A stretch of DNA of 64,000 nucleotides, taken from assembly GCA_001896885.1 (NCBI GenBank), contig MKRJ01000016.1, positions 32,232 through 96,231 on the forward strand, written 5' to 3'. The position numbers and the translations under genes are program-made. The notes below the pieces were generated by a model. The model was not told the origin of the DNA. It worked only from the letters and a program-made list of their open reading frames with translations, and did not search any database. This stretch comes from Rhizobiales bacterium 65-79 (GTDB taxonomy: Bacteria; Pseudomonadota; Alphaproteobacteria; Rhizobiales; Rhizobiaceae). Positions 1 through 11,212 of the stretch are shown in pieces (the first letter of the stretch is position 1; the number at the start of each line of letters is the position of its first letter).

Positions 1-114
1 TCAAAACTCGGTGGCGGGCCGCTGATCTTCAATCTCGGCCATGGCATCCTGCCCGAGACGCCGATATCCCACGTGGAATGGATGCTCGGCGAGATAAGGA
101 GGACGGAACGCTGA
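1..114 (+). CDS. hemE: Uroporphyrinogen decarboxylase, 3' end only
   Basis: The window opens inside a gene whose last 37 codons read to a TGA at 112-114. The visible tail contains [12 protein letters not shown] followed by HVEWML, the conserved C-terminal stretch of uroporphyrinogen decarboxylase, the cytosolic enzyme that converts uroporphyrinogen III to coproporphyrinogen III. The stop overlaps the ATG of hemJ as TGATG, and the AAGGAGGA at 96-103 inside this gene is the ribosome binding site of hemJ, so the two heme genes are translationally coupled. The family assignment rests on a short tail but the motif is distinctive and the hemE-hemJ-rho order is usual in Hyphomicrobiales. Confidence 0.88.
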   Translation, partial: SKLGGGPLIFNLGHGILPETPISHVEWMLGEIRRTER

Positions 115-539
115 TGCTCTATCTATGGTTGAAGGCCTTTCATATCATCGCGGTGATCGCATGGATGGCGGGCATGCTCTATTTGCCCCGCCTCTTCGTC
201 TATCACGCTGACGCGGAAATCGGCTCGGTCCAGTCCGAGACGTTCAAGATCATGGAAAGGCGACTCCTGAAGGCGATCATCAACCCCGCGATGATCGCGG
301 TCTGGCTGCTCGGGCTCTATCTCGCCTGGAGCGGCGGCTGGTTCTCGGCCGGATGGCTGCATGCCAAGATCGCGCTGGTTCTCGTCATGTCGGCCGTCCA
401 TGGCTACTATGTGGGCGCCGTCCGGGCCTTTGCCGAGGATCGCAACAAAAAATCGTCCCGCCACTGGCGGATGATGAACGAGGTTCCCACATTGTTGTTG
501 ATCGGCATCGTCATCCTGGTCGTCGTCAAACCGTTTTGA
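114..539 (+). CDS. hemJ: Protoporphyrinogen IX oxidase HemJ
   Basis: This 141-residue membrane protein fits HemJ, the oxygen-independent protoporphyrinogen IX oxidase of alphaproteobacteria and cyanobacteria. It begins [20 protein letters not shown], with the conserved histidine at residue 10 in the first of about four membrane spans, and ends in the hydrophobic ILVVVKPF. I chose the ATG at 114 over an upstream in-frame ATG at 78 because it overlaps the hemE stop, has AAGGAGGA 10 bases upstream, and removes a charged non-family leader. It acts in the inner membrane as the penultimate step of heme synthesis; hemC and hemD are 46 kb to the right in this window. Confidence 0.9.
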   Translation: MLYLWLKAFHIIAVIAWMAGMLYLPRLFVYHADAEIGSVQSETFKIMERRLLKAIINPAMIAVWLLGLYLAWSGGWFSAGWLHAKIALVLVMSAVHGYYVGAVRAFAEDRNKKSSRHWRMMNEVPTLLLIGIVILVVVKPF

Positions 540-541
540 CC

Positions 542-565
542 AGCAGCCGAATTCGCGGCTTGCTC
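542..565 (+). terminator. Possible hairpin terminator after hemJ
   Basis: Just after the hemJ stop, AGCA-GCCG pairs with CGGC-TTGCT around an AATTCG loop, with one bulged T, followed by CTTTAAG. The stem is short and the U tract poor, so this may be only a weak 3' hairpin before rho. Confidence 0.3.
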
Positions 566-684
566 TTTAAGGGCGGGAACGATAGATAGGCCATCTCTCC
601 CCAGCCTGACGCCATGCCCAGATTCCGGTGCCGCAGGCCACTATCGCACAGCCGATATTCCCCAAACTCTCACGAGCCCGCATC

Positions 685-1950
685 ATGCAGGAAATGAAAT
701 TACAGGAACTCAAGAGCAAGACTCCGACCGATCTGATCGCGTTCGCGGAATCGCTGGAGGTCGAGAACGCCAGCGTGCTGCGCAAGCAGGAGCTGATGTT
801 CGCGATCCTGAAGAAGCTTGCCATGCAGGAGACCGAGATCGTCGGAGAGGGCGTGGTCGAGGTCCTGCAGGACGGGTTCGGCTTCCTCCGCTCGGCCAAT
901 GCGAATTATCTGCCAGGGCCTGACGACATCTATATTTCGCCCTCGCAGATACGGCGCTTCTCGCTCAAGACCGGCGACACGGTCGAGGGACCGATCCGCG
1001 GCCCGAAGGAGGGCGAGCGCTATTTCGCGCTGCTGAAGGTGAACACCGTCAATTTCGAGGACCCCGAGAAGATCCGGCATAAGATCCATTTCGACAATCT
1101 GACGCCCCTTTATCCGAACGAGCGGATCAAGATGGAGGTGGAGAACCCGACGACCAAGGATTTGTCGCCGCGCGTCATCGACCTCGTCGCACCGCTAGGC
1201 AAGGGCCAGCGCGGGCTGATCGTCGCGCCGCCGCGAACCGGCAAGACGGTTCTGCTGCAGAACATCGCCCATTCGATCACGGCGAATCATCCGGAATGCT
1301 ACCTGATCGTGCTTCTGATCGACGAGCGGCCGGAGGAAGTGACCGACATGCAGCGCTCCGTGAAGGGCGAGGTGGTGTCCTCGACATTCGACGAGCCGGC
1401 CTCGAGGCACGTCCAGGTGGCCGAGATGGTGATTGAGAAGGCAAAGCGCCTGGTCGAGCATGGCCGTGACGTGGTGATCCTGCTCGATTCCATCACGCGC
1501 CTCGGCCGCGCCTACAATACGGTGGTGCCGTCCTCGGGCAAAGTGCTGACCGGCGGCGTCGACGCCAACGCGCTGCAGCGTCCCAAGCGCTTTTTCGGCG
1601 CGGCGCGCAACATCGAGGAAGGGGGCTCGCTGACGATCATCGCCACAGCGCTCATAGACACCGGCAGCCGCATGGACGAGGTGATCTTCGAGGAATTCAA
1701 GGGCACCGGCAATTCGGAAATCGTGCTCGACCGCAAGGTCGCGGACAAGCGTATCTTCCCGGCGATGGACATCCTGAAGTCCGGCACGCGCAAGGAGGAC
1801 CTGCTTATCGCACGGCACGACCTCCAGAAGATCTTCGTGCTGCGCCGCATCCTGGCGCCGATGGGAACGACCGACGCCATCGAGTTCCTGATCGACAAGC
1901 TGAAGCAGACAAAGTCGAACGCCGACTTCTTCGACTCGATGAATACCTGA
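685..1950 (+). CDS. rho: Transcription termination factor Rho
   Basis: A 421-residue Rho, the hexameric RNA-dependent ATPase that terminates transcription. The N-terminal helical and OB-fold RNA-binding region includes [17 protein letters not shown], the Walker A loop is APPRTGKT with lysine at residue 187, and a Walker B region reads DVVILLDS. The ATG at 685 starts [17 protein letters not shown], the usual alphaproteobacterial N-terminus; a GTG at 628 would add 19 residues with no family support. Length is normal. The gene follows hemJ after a 145-base gap and ends 10 bases from the convergent DUF255 gene, with no obvious intrinsic terminator between them. Confidence 0.97.
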   Translation: MQEMKLQELKSKTPTDLIAFAESLEVENASVLRKQELMFAILKKLAMQETEIVGEGVVEVLQDGFGFLRSANANYLPGPDDIYISPSQIRRFSLKTGDTVEGPIRGPKEGERYFALLKVNTVNFEDPEKIRHKIHFDNLTPLYPNERIKMEVENPTTKDLSPRVIDLVAPLGKGQRGLIVAPPRTGKTVLLQNIAHSITANHPECYLIVLLIDERPEEVTDMQRSVKGEVVSSTFDEPASRHVQVAEMVIEKAKRLVEHGRDVVILLDSITRLGRAYNTVVPSSGKVLTGGVDANALQRPKRFFGAARNIEEGGSLTIIATALIDTGSRMDEVIFEEFKGTGNSEIVLDRKVADKRIFPAMDILKSGTRKEDLLIARHDLQKIFVLRRILAPMGTTDAIEFLIDKLKQTKSNADFFDSMNT

Positions 1951-1960
1951 TCGGGAACGC

Positions 1961-3982
<2,022 letters not shown>

Positions 3983-4044
3983 GGCGCGGCTCCGTGGTTT
4001 GCCGATAGATAGGCCATGTTTGGCGTCCGCGCACGGCAGGACAG

Positions 4045-5358
4045 ATGATATTTCCGGACACGATCTTTGCCTTGTCGAGCGGCGGCCTCCCTTCGGGCGT
4101 GGCGATCGTCCGCATTTCAGGACCCGCAACGCGGGCAGTGTTGCGCATGCTGTGCGGCCGGGCGCCGGCGGAGCGCGTGGCGACGCTTGCGGCCATCCGC
4201 GAGGCGGACGGGACGATCGTCGACAACGGCCTTGTTCTTTTCTTTGCCGCGCCGAGGAGCTTTACCGGCGAGGATGTCGCCGAACTGCATGTTCATGGCG
4301 GCAAGGCGGTGGTGGCGGCCGTTTTACGGCGGCTCGGCGAAGTCGAGGGGCTACGGCAGGCCGAGGCGGGAGAATTCACGCGCCGGGCCTTCCTGAACGC
4401 CAAGGTGGATTTGACGGGCGCCGAGGCGCTTGCCGATCTCGTATCGGCGGAAACGGAAGCCCAACGCCGGTTTGCGCTGGACAATAGTGGGGGACGGCAG
4501 GCGGCGCTTTACGGCGAATGGCGGGAGCGGATCCTGCGGGCGCGCGCCATGGTCGAGGCGGAACTCGACTTCGCCGACGAAGGCGATGTCGGAGAGTCGC
4601 CGGCCGACGCCGTCTGGCCCGATATGCTAAGCCTCGTCACCGAGATGGAGGCGCATATCGCGTCCTATCATCGGGCGGAGATCATCCGGGACGGCTTCCG
4701 CGTCGTCATCCTGGGCGCACCGAACGCCGGAAAGTCAAGTCTTCTCAATGCCTTGGCCTCGCGCGACGTAGCGATCGTGACCGAGGAGGCAGGAACGACG
4801 CGCGACCTGATCGAGATATCGCTCGACCTCGGCGGCGTTAAGGTCCTGGTAACCGATACGGCCGGCCTGCGGGAAGATGCCGGCCGGATCGAAACGATCG
4901 GCATTGAAAAGGCGCGGCGCCGGGCCTCGATGGCCGATCTGGTCCTGTTGCTGACCGATCTGTCCGATCCGCGCGGGATCAATGATCGATTCGGTCACGT
5001 TCCGGTCTGGCGGATAGGCACCAAGGCCGACCTGGGCGGTGACCTGCCCTATCAGGGCTACGATCATGTGATATCGACGGTTGGCGGATGCGGGATGGGG
5101 GAACTGCTCCGGGCCCTGGAAGAGGTGGCGAAGGAAGCGGCGGCCACGACCGAGGTGTTGCCGTCGCGTATGCGGCATGTCGAGCTCCTCAGGCAGTGCA
5201 AGAGACATTTGGGTCAGGCCCTCACAGGTACCGACAGGTTGGAGCTGCGGGCCGAGGAATTGAGGCTCGCCGGCGAGGCACTCGGGCGGATCGTCGGATC
5301 GGTCAATGTGGAGGAGCTCCTCGGGACGATCTTTTCGACGTTCTGTATCGGCAAATGA
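4045..5358 (+). CDS. mnmE: tRNA modification GTPase MnmE
   Basis: A 437-residue MnmE, which with MnmG installs the carboxymethylaminomethyl group at wobble uridine of certain tRNAs. Residues 1-120 form the tetrahydrofolate-binding N-domain, starting MIFPDTIFALSSGG. The inserted G domain has its P-loop GAPNAGKS at 224-231, a DTAGLRE G3 motif, and GTKAD as G4. The protein ends FCIGK, the diagnostic C-terminal motif whose cysteine is residue 434. mnmG follows after 122 bases that carry two parS sites. Confidence 0.97.
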   Translation: MIFPDTIFALSSGGLPSGVAIVRISGPATRAVLRMLCGRAPAERVATLAAIREADGTIVDNGLVLFFAAPRSFTGEDVAELHVHGGKAVVAAVLRRLGEVEGLRQAEAGEFTRRAFLNAKVDLTGAEALADLVSAETEAQRRFALDNSGGRQAALYGEWRERILRARAMVEAELDFADEGDVGESPADAVWPDMLSLVTEMEAHIASYHRAEIIRDGFRVVILGAPNAGKSSLLNALASRDVAIVTEEAGTTRDLIEISLDLGGVKVLVTDTAGLREDAGRIETIGIEKARRRASMADLVLLLTDLSDPRGINDRFGHVPVWRIGTKADLGGDLPYQGYDHVISTVGGCGMGELLRALEEVAKEAAATTEVLPSRMRHVELLRQCKRHLGQALTGTDRLELRAEELRLAGEALGRIVGSVNVEELLGTIFSTFCIGK

Positions 5359-5372
5359 GGGCGGGCCCGGAA

Positions 5373-5388
5373 AGATTCACGTGAAACA
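5373..5388. promoter_or_regulatory. parS centromere site 1
   Basis: Reads AGATTCACGTGAAACA, 14 of 16 matches to the broadly conserved ParB target TGTTTCACGTGAAACA, with mismatches only in the outer left arm. It lies in the mnmE-mnmG gap, about 2.7 kb from parA. Confidence 0.85.
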
Positions 5389-5406
5389 TCGGCGAGCCGC
5401 ACAATC

Positions 5407-5422
5407 GGTTTCACGTGAAACA
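5407..5422. promoter_or_regulatory. parS centromere site 2
   Basis: Reads GGTTTCACGTGAAACA, 15 of 16 matches to the parS consensus. Its centre is 34 bases from that of site 1. A GTG inside it opens the mnmG frame, but the family start is 66 bases downstream. Confidence 0.9.
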
Positions 5423-5480
5423 TCCCGGCGGCGAGGCCGCGCTTGACAGCCGCGCCCGATTTGCCCATTGCTCGCGCCCC

Positions 5481-7373
5481 ATGCGGACATCCGAAGCGAG
5501 AGCCAATTACGATGTGATCGTCGTCGGCGGCGGCCATGCCGGCTGCGAGGCGGCGTCGGCGTCGGCGCGCTCCGGAGCGTCGACGGCGCTGGTTACGATG
5601 GCGTTCGAGACCATCGGCGCAATGTCGTGCAATCCGGCGATCGGTGGTCTCGGGAAAGGCCAACTGGTTCGCGAGGTCGACGCGCTGGATGGCCTCATGG
5701 GCCGGATTGCGGATGCCGGTGGTATCCAGTTCCGCCTGCTCAACCGCCGAAAGGGTCCGGCGGTCCGAGGACCGCGTACACAGGCGGACCGGAAGCTTTA
5801 CAGACAGGCGATGCAGGCGGCGATCGGCAGCCACCCTTCCCTCGACGTTGTCATTGGCGAGGTCGTCGATTTCGCCACCAAGGATGGCCGTTTGCAGCGC
5901 GTCCTTCTCGGGGATGGGCGGGAGATAAAATGCGGCGCCCTTGTTCTGACTACCGGAACGTTCCTGTGCGGGCTGATCCATATCGGCGAGCGGAAAATCC
6001 GGGCGGGCCGCATCAACGAAAAAGCCGCGACCAGTCTCTCCGAAACGATGAAGCGGGCGGGGTTTAATCTGGGGCGGCTGAAGACCGGCACGCCGCCGCG
6101 TCTCGACGGCCGGACGATCGACTGGGTTGCCGTTGGTCGGCAGGAAGCGGATTCGGATCCCGTGCCGTTCTCGCTGATGACGGACCGCATCCGGAATCCG
6201 CAGATCGAATGCGGCATCACGCGGACGACGGCGCGCACACATAGTGTCGTTCGCGAGCACCTGCATCGGTCGGCAATGTATTCCGGAGCGATCGAAGGCG
6301 TGGGCCCGCGTTACTGTCCCTCGATCGAGGACAAGATCGTCAAGTTCGGCGATCGGGACGGCCATCAGATCTTCTTGGAGCCGGAGGGGCTGGACGACGA
6401 TAAGGTCTATCCGAACGGTATCTCGACCTCCCTGCCGGAGGACGCACAGCTTCAATTGCTGGCGACGATCCCGGGGCTGGAGCAGGCACGCATGGTTCAG
6501 CCGGGTTATGCGATCGAATACGATCATATCGATCCGCGCGAACTGGAGCCGACGCTGGAGACGCGAAAGGTGCGCGGCCTGTTCCTGGCCGGGCAGATCA
6601 ACGGCACGACGGGTTATGAGGAAGCGGCCGGGCAGGGGATCGTGGCCGGCATCAACGCTGCGCGCTCGGCGTTGAGAAAAGAAGGAGTCCATTTCAGTCG
6701 GGGGGATAGCTATATAGGTGTAATGATTGATGATTTAACCGTGCGTGGCGTGAGCGAGCCTTACCGTATGTTCACGTCCCGCGCCGAATACCGCCTGTCG
6801 CTCAGGGCGGATAATGCCGATGAGAGGCTGACGCCGCGCGCGATCGATCTCGGCGTCGCCTCGAGCGAGCGTGTCGAGCGGTTCAAGCAATCGAACCAGG
6901 CTCTCTCCGATGCACGCGCCTTGCTCGAATCGCTTTCCTTGACTCCGTCGCAGGCGCGCAGGCAGGGCCTGGAGCTAAACCAGGACGGAATCAGGCGTTC
7001 CGCCTTCGACCTGCTAAGTCATTCGAATATGAGTCTGGGCCGACTCGCGGTGATCTGGCCGGAGCTCAAGGCAATCCCGGCGGGCGTAACGGAGCGGATC
7101 GAGACGGAGGCCCGCTACTCCGTCTATCTCGACCGCCAGTCCGCCGATGTGGCTCTCCTCAAGCGCGAGGAGGCGCGCACGATCCCGGTCGATCTCGACT
7201 ATGCGGCCATGGCCGGGCTTTCGAACGAACTCAAGCACAAACTGTCCTTGCGCAGGCCGGAATCGTTGGCCGAGGCGCAGAGGATCGAGGGCATGACGCC
7301 GGCGGCCCTGGCGATCCTCGTGGCGCATTCGCGGGCCCACGACCGCGTCGCCGCCCATGGAATGGACGCTTGA
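5481..7373 (+). CDS. mnmG: tRNA uridine 5-carboxymethylaminomethyl modification enzyme MnmG (GidA)
   Basis: A 630-residue FAD protein that partners MnmE in wobble-uridine modification. The dinucleotide-binding motif GGGHAG is at residues 16-21 after YDVIVV, and the family blocks [13 protein letters not shown] and [13 protein letters not shown] are intact. The ATG at 5481 gives a normal-length protein beginning [18 protein letters not shown]; the longer frame from the GTG at 5415 would start within parS site 2. The stop overlaps the TTG start of rsmG by four bases, implying coupled translation. Confidence 0.96.
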   Translation: MRTSEARANYDVIVVGGGHAGCEAASASARSGASTALVTMAFETIGAMSCNPAIGGLGKGQLVREVDALDGLMGRIADAGGIQFRLLNRRKGPAVRGPRTQADRKLYRQAMQAAIGSHPSLDVVIGEVVDFATKDGRLQRVLLGDGREIKCGALVLTTGTFLCGLIHIGERKIRAGRINEKAATSLSETMKRAGFNLGRLKTGTPPRLDGRTIDWVAVGRQEADSDPVPFSLMTDRIRNPQIECGITRTTARTHSVVREHLHRSAMYSGAIEGVGPRYCPSIEDKIVKFGDRDGHQIFLEPEGLDDDKVYPNGISTSLPEDAQLQLLATIPGLEQARMVQPGYAIEYDHIDPRELEPTLETRKVRGLFLAGQINGTTGYEEAAGQGIVAGINAARSALRKEGVHFSRGDSYIGVMIDDLTVRGVSEPYRMFTSRAEYRLSLRADNADERLTPRAIDLGVASSERVERFKQSNQALSDARALLESLSLTPSQARRQGLELNQDGIRRSAFDLLSHSNMSLGRLAVIWPELKAIPAGVTERIETEARYSVYLDRQSADVALLKREEARTIPVDLDYAAMAGLSNELKHKLSLRRPESLAEAQRIEGMTPAALAILVAHSRAHDRVAAHGMDA

Positions 7374-7996
7374 GCGAGGAACGCATCGCATCGCTCCGGG
7401 AAGTGGCTGGCGATGTTTCACGTGAAACGGCGGAAAGGCTGACAGAATTCGAAGCCCGGGTCCGTCACTGGTCGACCCGGATCAATCTTGCCGCGCCTTC
7501 GCAACTCGACCAGCTCTGGCGCCGTCATATTCTGGACAGCGCACAGCTCGTTCGATTCGCATCTGAAACAAGATGGCTCGATTTGGGCTCGGGCGGCGGT
7601 TTTCCCGGGGCGGTCGTCGCGATCCTGCTTCGCGACCGGCCCGAATTTCACATCGACCTTGTCGAAAGCAATCGGAAAAAAGCGGCATTCCTGAAGACCG
7701 CGCTGGTGGCCTGCCCTTGCGCCCGGGTGCATCCGATGCGCATCGAGGAGGCCTATCCGATTGTGAAATCAACGCAAATCGTCACCGCGAGAGCGCTTGC
7801 TCCGCTGTCGGACCTGCTTCGGCTCGCGGCGCCCTGGCTTACCAGCGGCGCGCGGGGGCTCTTTCACAAAGGCCGGGATTACGCCAGCGAAATCCAACAA
7901 GCCCGTGACGCGTGGCGATTCGATCTGATAGAACATCGAAGCATGGTCGACCGCGAAGGGATGATCCTTGAGATCAGCAATCTTGGCGTTCGCTGA
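7370..7996 (+). CDS. rsmG: 16S rRNA (guanine-N7) methyltransferase RsmG (GidB)
   Basis: A 208-residue SAM-dependent methyltransferase that modifies G527 (E. coli numbering) of 16S rRNA. The SAM-binding loop is [12 protein letters not shown], preceded by the family block [10 protein letters not shown]. The start is an unusual TTG at 7370 that overlaps the mnmG TGA, so expression probably depends on coupling to mnmG. A parS site lies within codons 15-20 and encodes part of GDVSRET. The protein ends 39 bases before parA. Confidence 0.94.
   Translation: MSEERIASLREVAGDVSRETAERLTEFEARVRHWSTRINLAAPSQLDQLWRRHILDSAQLVRFASETRWLDLGSGGGFPGAVVAILLRDRPEFHIDLVESNRKKAAFLKTALVACPCARVHPMRIEEAYPIVKSTQIVTARALAPLSDLLRLAAPWLTSGARGLFHKGRDYASEIQQARDAWRFDLIEHRSMVDREGMILEISNLGVR
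7414..7429. promoter_or_regulatory. parS centromere site 3, inside rsmG
   Basis: Reads TGTTTCACGTGAAACG, 15 of 16 matches to the parS consensus, and lies in the coding sequence of rsmG about 0.6 kb before parA. Confidence 0.9.
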
Positions 7997-8035
7997 AGCC
8001 ACAGAAGCATCCTGGTACAATAATCGCTCGCCGCC

Positions 8036-8833
8036 ATGATTAACGGACCCCGAATCATCACCGTCGCCAACCAGAAGGGCGGCGTCGGCAAGACCACGAC
8101 GACCATCAACCTTGCCACCGCGTTGGCGGCGATCGGCGAGCGCGTCCTGATCATCGACCTCGACCCGCAGGGGAATGCCAGCACGGGCCTGGGGATCGAC
8201 CGGCGCAACCGGGAGATATCGTCCTACGACGTGATCGTCGGAAACGCCGAAGTGGCGGACGCGGCCGTGGCGACCGTGGTTCCGGGCCTGTCCATCATCG
8301 CTTCGACGCTCGATCTCCTCGGCGTCGAGATGGAGATCGCGGCATCCGCAGACCGGGTCCTGAAGCTGAAGAACGCGCTCGCCCGCAATGCCGGGGAACG
8401 GAACGGCTTTTCCTACGTCCTCATCGATTGCCCGCCCTCGCTCAATCTCCTGACGCTGAACTCGATGGCGGCGGCGGATTCGGTGCTGGTGCCGCTGCAA
8501 TGCGAGTTCTTCGCGCTGGAAGGCTTGAGCCAACTGCTCGAAACGGTCGATCAGGTGCGGCGCACCGTCAACCCGAAGCTCACCATCCAGGGAATCGTCA
8601 TGACGATGTATGACGGCCGCAACAATCTGGCGCACCAGGTGGTCGAGGATGTCCGCGCCCATATGGGCGAAACCGTCTATGAGACGATCATTCCGCGCAA
8701 CGTGCGAGTTTCGGAGGCTCCCTCATTTGGTAAGCCGGCTATTCTTTACGACCTCAAATGTTCCGGCAGCCAGGCTTATCTACAGCTCGCCTCGGAGGTG
8801 ATCCGCCGCGAGCGCCGGCTGCGGGCGGCCTGA
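8036..8833 (+). CDS. parA: Chromosome-partitioning ATPase ParA
   Basis: A 265-residue ParA/Soj-type ATPase that drives segregation of ParB-parS complexes over the nucleoid. It starts MINGPRIITVANQKGGVGKT; the deviant Walker A KGGVGKT spans residues 14-20 with the signature lysine at 14. The Walker A' block IIDLDPQGNAST and the DCPPSLNLLT motif follow. There is no extended DNA-binding N-terminus, so it is the short chromosomal type. parB follows after 24 bases in the same operon. Confidence 0.97.
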   Translation: MINGPRIITVANQKGGVGKTTTTINLATALAAIGERVLIIDLDPQGNASTGLGIDRRNREISSYDVIVGNAEVADAAVATVVPGLSIIASTLDLLGVEMEIAASADRVLKLKNALARNAGERNGFSYVLIDCPPSLNLLTLNSMAAADSVLVPLQCEFFALEGLSQLLETVDQVRRTVNPKLTIQGIVMTMYDGRNNLAHQVVEDVRAHMGETVYETIIPRNVRVSEAPSFGKPAILYDLKCSGSQAYLQLASEVIRRERRLRAA

Positions 8834-8857
8834 AGATGTCCGGACAAGGATAGGACG

Positions 8858-9730
8858 ATGAACGAAGAACCGACAAAAAGGCGCCTCGGACGTGGTCTGG
8901 CCGCGCTGATCGGCGACATCGACCAGCCGGCCGCGCCGCTGGGGAAGCCGGTTCCCGCCGACCGTGGCCTGCCCATCGAGCTGATCTCGCCCAATCCGCG
9001 CAATCCGCGGCGGCGCTTCGCCGATGAGGACCTTGCCGATCTCTGCCAGTCGATTCGTGAACACGGCGTGGTCCAGCCCGTGGTCGTGCGGCCGGCGAAG
9101 GCCAGCGGCCGCTACGAGATCATTGCCGGCGAGCGGCGCTGGCGCGCGGCCCAGCTTGCGGGCATGGCGGAGATACCGGCGATCATCCGCGATGTTAGCG
9201 ACCGGGTGGCGCTGGAATTGGCGATCGTCGAGAACATACAGCGCGCCGACCTCAATCCTATCGAGGAAGCGCTTGGATTCCAGCAGCTTATCGACGATCA
9301 CGGCTACACACAGGCGGATCTCGGCCAGGTCATCGGCAAGAGCCGCAGCCATGTCGCCAACACGCTTCGGCTGTTGAAACTGCCCGAGGACGTTCGCGGG
9401 ATGCTCGTCGACGGCGTGCTGTCCGCCGGACATGCCCGGACCCTGGTCACGGCCGACGATCCCGCCGCGCTGGCGCGGCGGATCGTCGAGGGGGGGTTGT
9501 CGGTGCGTCAGGCCGAGGCATTGGCGCAGGCGCCCGCCCAAGGGTCCGGCACAGGAGCCGCAGCGCCGCGGCCGGAGAAGGACCCCGACACGGTGGCGCT
9601 GGAAAAACTCCTCTGCGACGTAACGGGTCTCAGCGTCGCGATCAGCCACAAGCAGAAAGGTGGCGAGGTCCGTATCGCCTATCGCACGCTGGAGCAGCTT
9701 GACGATCTGTGCCGTCGTCTGAAGGGCTGA
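8858..9730 (+). CDS. parB: Chromosome-partitioning protein ParB
   Basis: A 290-residue ParB, a CTP-dependent DNA clamp that loads at parS. The N-terminus has RRLGRGLAALIGD, the segment that contacts ParA. The CTP-binding domain has GERRWRAAQLAG around residues 91-102, with ENIQRADLNPIEEA after it. A helix-turn-helix (TQADLGQVIGKSRSHVAN) follows, and a C-terminal dimerisation domain ends the protein. Its three predicted parS targets lie 1.4-3.5 kb upstream. It converges on holA with 28 bases between the genes. Confidence 0.97.
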   Translation: MNEEPTKRRLGRGLAALIGDIDQPAAPLGKPVPADRGLPIELISPNPRNPRRRFADEDLADLCQSIREHGVVQPVVVRPAKASGRYEIIAGERRWRAAQLAGMAEIPAIIRDVSDRVALELAIVENIQRADLNPIEEALGFQQLIDDHGYTQADLGQVIGKSRSHVANTLRLLKLPEDVRGMLVDGVLSAGHARTLVTADDPAALARRIVEGGLSVRQAEALAQAPAQGSGTGAAAPRPEKDPDTVALEKLLCDVTGLSVAISHKQKGGEVRIAYRTLEQLDDLCRRLKG

Positions 9731-9758
9731 GGATTATTAGCCGGCAATCGACAAAGGC

Positions 9759-10799
9759 TCAGCCGCGAGGGCGGCGTCCCTCCAGGGCCAGCGCCAGCAG
9801 GATCCGGCCGGTCACGGAGCCGGCGAGATCGGGTCGCCTCCGTGTCTGCAAGACCGCATCGCGCAGCCGATCGAGCGCCCTGGCCATGGCCTTGCCGTCG
9901 AAACGCTCCAGTGCTCCCTCCACCGCGCGCTTCCGGGCGAAAAAGACCGGCGGCCTGGCCGATGCCACGGCAGCCGCAGCCGATTGTCCCTTCCGCTCCA
10001 TCGTTTCGCGCATCGCCTGCAGGCTCTGAAACTGCCGGATCGCCGCGGCGAGAAGCTGGAAGGGGTGGCCGCCAGCGGCTGCATGTCGGCTGAGCGCCAG
10101 GTCTAGACCTGCCGCCTGGCCGAGCAGCACGGCGTCGACCGCCTCGTCATTCGAGGAAGCGGAGACATCGCCCGTGGTGGCAAGAACGTCTTCGAGTTCG
10201 ACCTGCTCCTTGCCGAGGCAGTAAAGGAGCAATTTGGCGATCTCGCCGCGACTCGCCAGGCGGTCGCCGCCGAGGCTGGCCTTCAAGGCGTGCCGCGCGT
10301 CGAGGCCGATCGCCATGCCGGCTTTCGACATCTCCTCGTCGATGAGCAGGTCGACGGCCTTGGCGTCGTCCGCATAGCAGGGGAGCGCCATCGCAGCGGC
10401 CGCACCTTCGACGGCGGTGCGCAGGGCGGCGTTCTTCTTGAGTTCGCCGGCCTCGATCAGGATGACCGCATCGGGAGGCGGTTCGTCGGCGATCCTCTTG
10501 ACGTCGGCCGCCAGGGCTTTCTGCGCGCCGGCATTGGAAATCCAGATCAGCCGCCAGTCGGCGAACATCGGCACGGTGCGCGCCTCGTTCTCCAGCCGGC
10601 CGGGCTGCTGGTCGAGCTCGTTTGCGTCGAGGCGCACCACGGCGAAGGGGTCGTCGAGCGGCAGTCCGGTTTTCGCCGCGAAAGCCCGCGCCCGTTCGGA
10701 AACGAGGCCGCGATCCGGTCCGTAGATCAGCACCAGCCGGAACGCCGGCTCCGGCCGCGCAAGCCATCTGTCGACTTCGGAGGCCTTCTTCTGCGCCAT
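9759..10799 (-). CDS. holA: DNA polymerase III, delta subunit
   Basis: A 346-residue delta subunit of the clamp-loader complex, close to the usual length of about 340. It starts MAQKKASEVDRWLARPEPAF and contains LVLIYGPDRGLVSERA near the N-terminus, typical of alphaproteobacterial HolA. In many Hyphomicrobiales holA follows leuS and lptE; here the gene upstream is a YggT-family membrane gene 7 bases away, so the usual neighbours are absent on that side. Confidence 0.92.
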   Translation of the reverse strand: MAQKKASEVDRWLARPEPAFRLVLIYGPDRGLVSERARAFAAKTGLPLDDPFAVVRLDANELDQQPGRLENEARTVPMFADWRLIWISNAGAQKALAADVKRIADEPPPDAVILIEAGELKKNAALRTAVEGAAAAMALPCYADDAKAVDLLIDEEMSKAGMAIGLDARHALKASLGGDRLASRGEIAKLLLYCLGKEQVELEDVLATTGDVSASSNDEAVDAVLLGQAAGLDLALSRHAAAGGHPFQLLAAAIRQFQSLQAMRETMERKGQSAAAAVASARPPVFFARKRAVEGALERFDGKAMARALDRLRDAVLQTRRRPDLAGSVTGRILLALALEGRRPRG

Positions 10800-10806
10800 C
10801 CCGGCC

Positions 10807-11097
10807 TCAGAGAACCATCGGCGCGATCGTGGTCAGCAGGAACTGGCGGACGAAAAAGATGAGCAGAAGCAGGATGATCGGCGATATGTCGATGCCGCCG
10901 AGGTCCGGCAGAAAGCGCCGGATGGGGCGCAACGCCGGATCCGTTAGGCGGAAGAGCATGTTGCCGATCATACCGACGAATTCGTTGCGCGGATTGACGA
11001 CGTTGAATGCGTAAAGCCAGGAAAAGATGGCGGCGCCGATGATGATCCACCAGTAGATGTCGAGCGCCAAAACGATCGTTTGGATAAGTGCGAGCAT
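10807..11097 (-). CDS. YggT family membrane protein
   Basis: A 96-residue protein with two hydrophobic segments, roughly residues 3-30 ([20 protein letters not shown]) and 70-92, separated by the YggT signature [22 protein letters not shown]. The ATG at 11097 is preferred because the family begins directly with the first membrane helix; the open frame extends far upstream but encodes arginine-rich shadow sequence. It lies 7 bases ahead of holA on the same strand, so the two are probably co-transcribed. YggT proteins are inner-membrane proteins of uncertain role, linked to osmotic tolerance and cell division in some bacteria. Confidence 0.88.
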   Translation of the reverse strand: MLALIQTIVLALDIYWWIIIGAAIFSWLYAFNVVNPRNEFVGMIGNMLFRLTDPALRPIRRFLPDLGGIDISPIILLLLIFFVRQFLLTTIAPMVL

Positions 11098-11212
11098 GCC
11101 GGCTCTCCCCGTGTCAGCGCGACATGTAGCCATTGCGGGAAAGCGGAGCAAGTGCGACGCCGTCCGGCGGTTTGCCACACCGGACCAGGCGCCAGAGCGG
11201 TCCGACGTGCGG

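Noticed and set aside
5214..6692. 492-codon open frame opposite mnmG
   Set aside because: Arginine-rich shadow crossing the mnmE-mnmG border; mnmE and mnmG fully explain the region.
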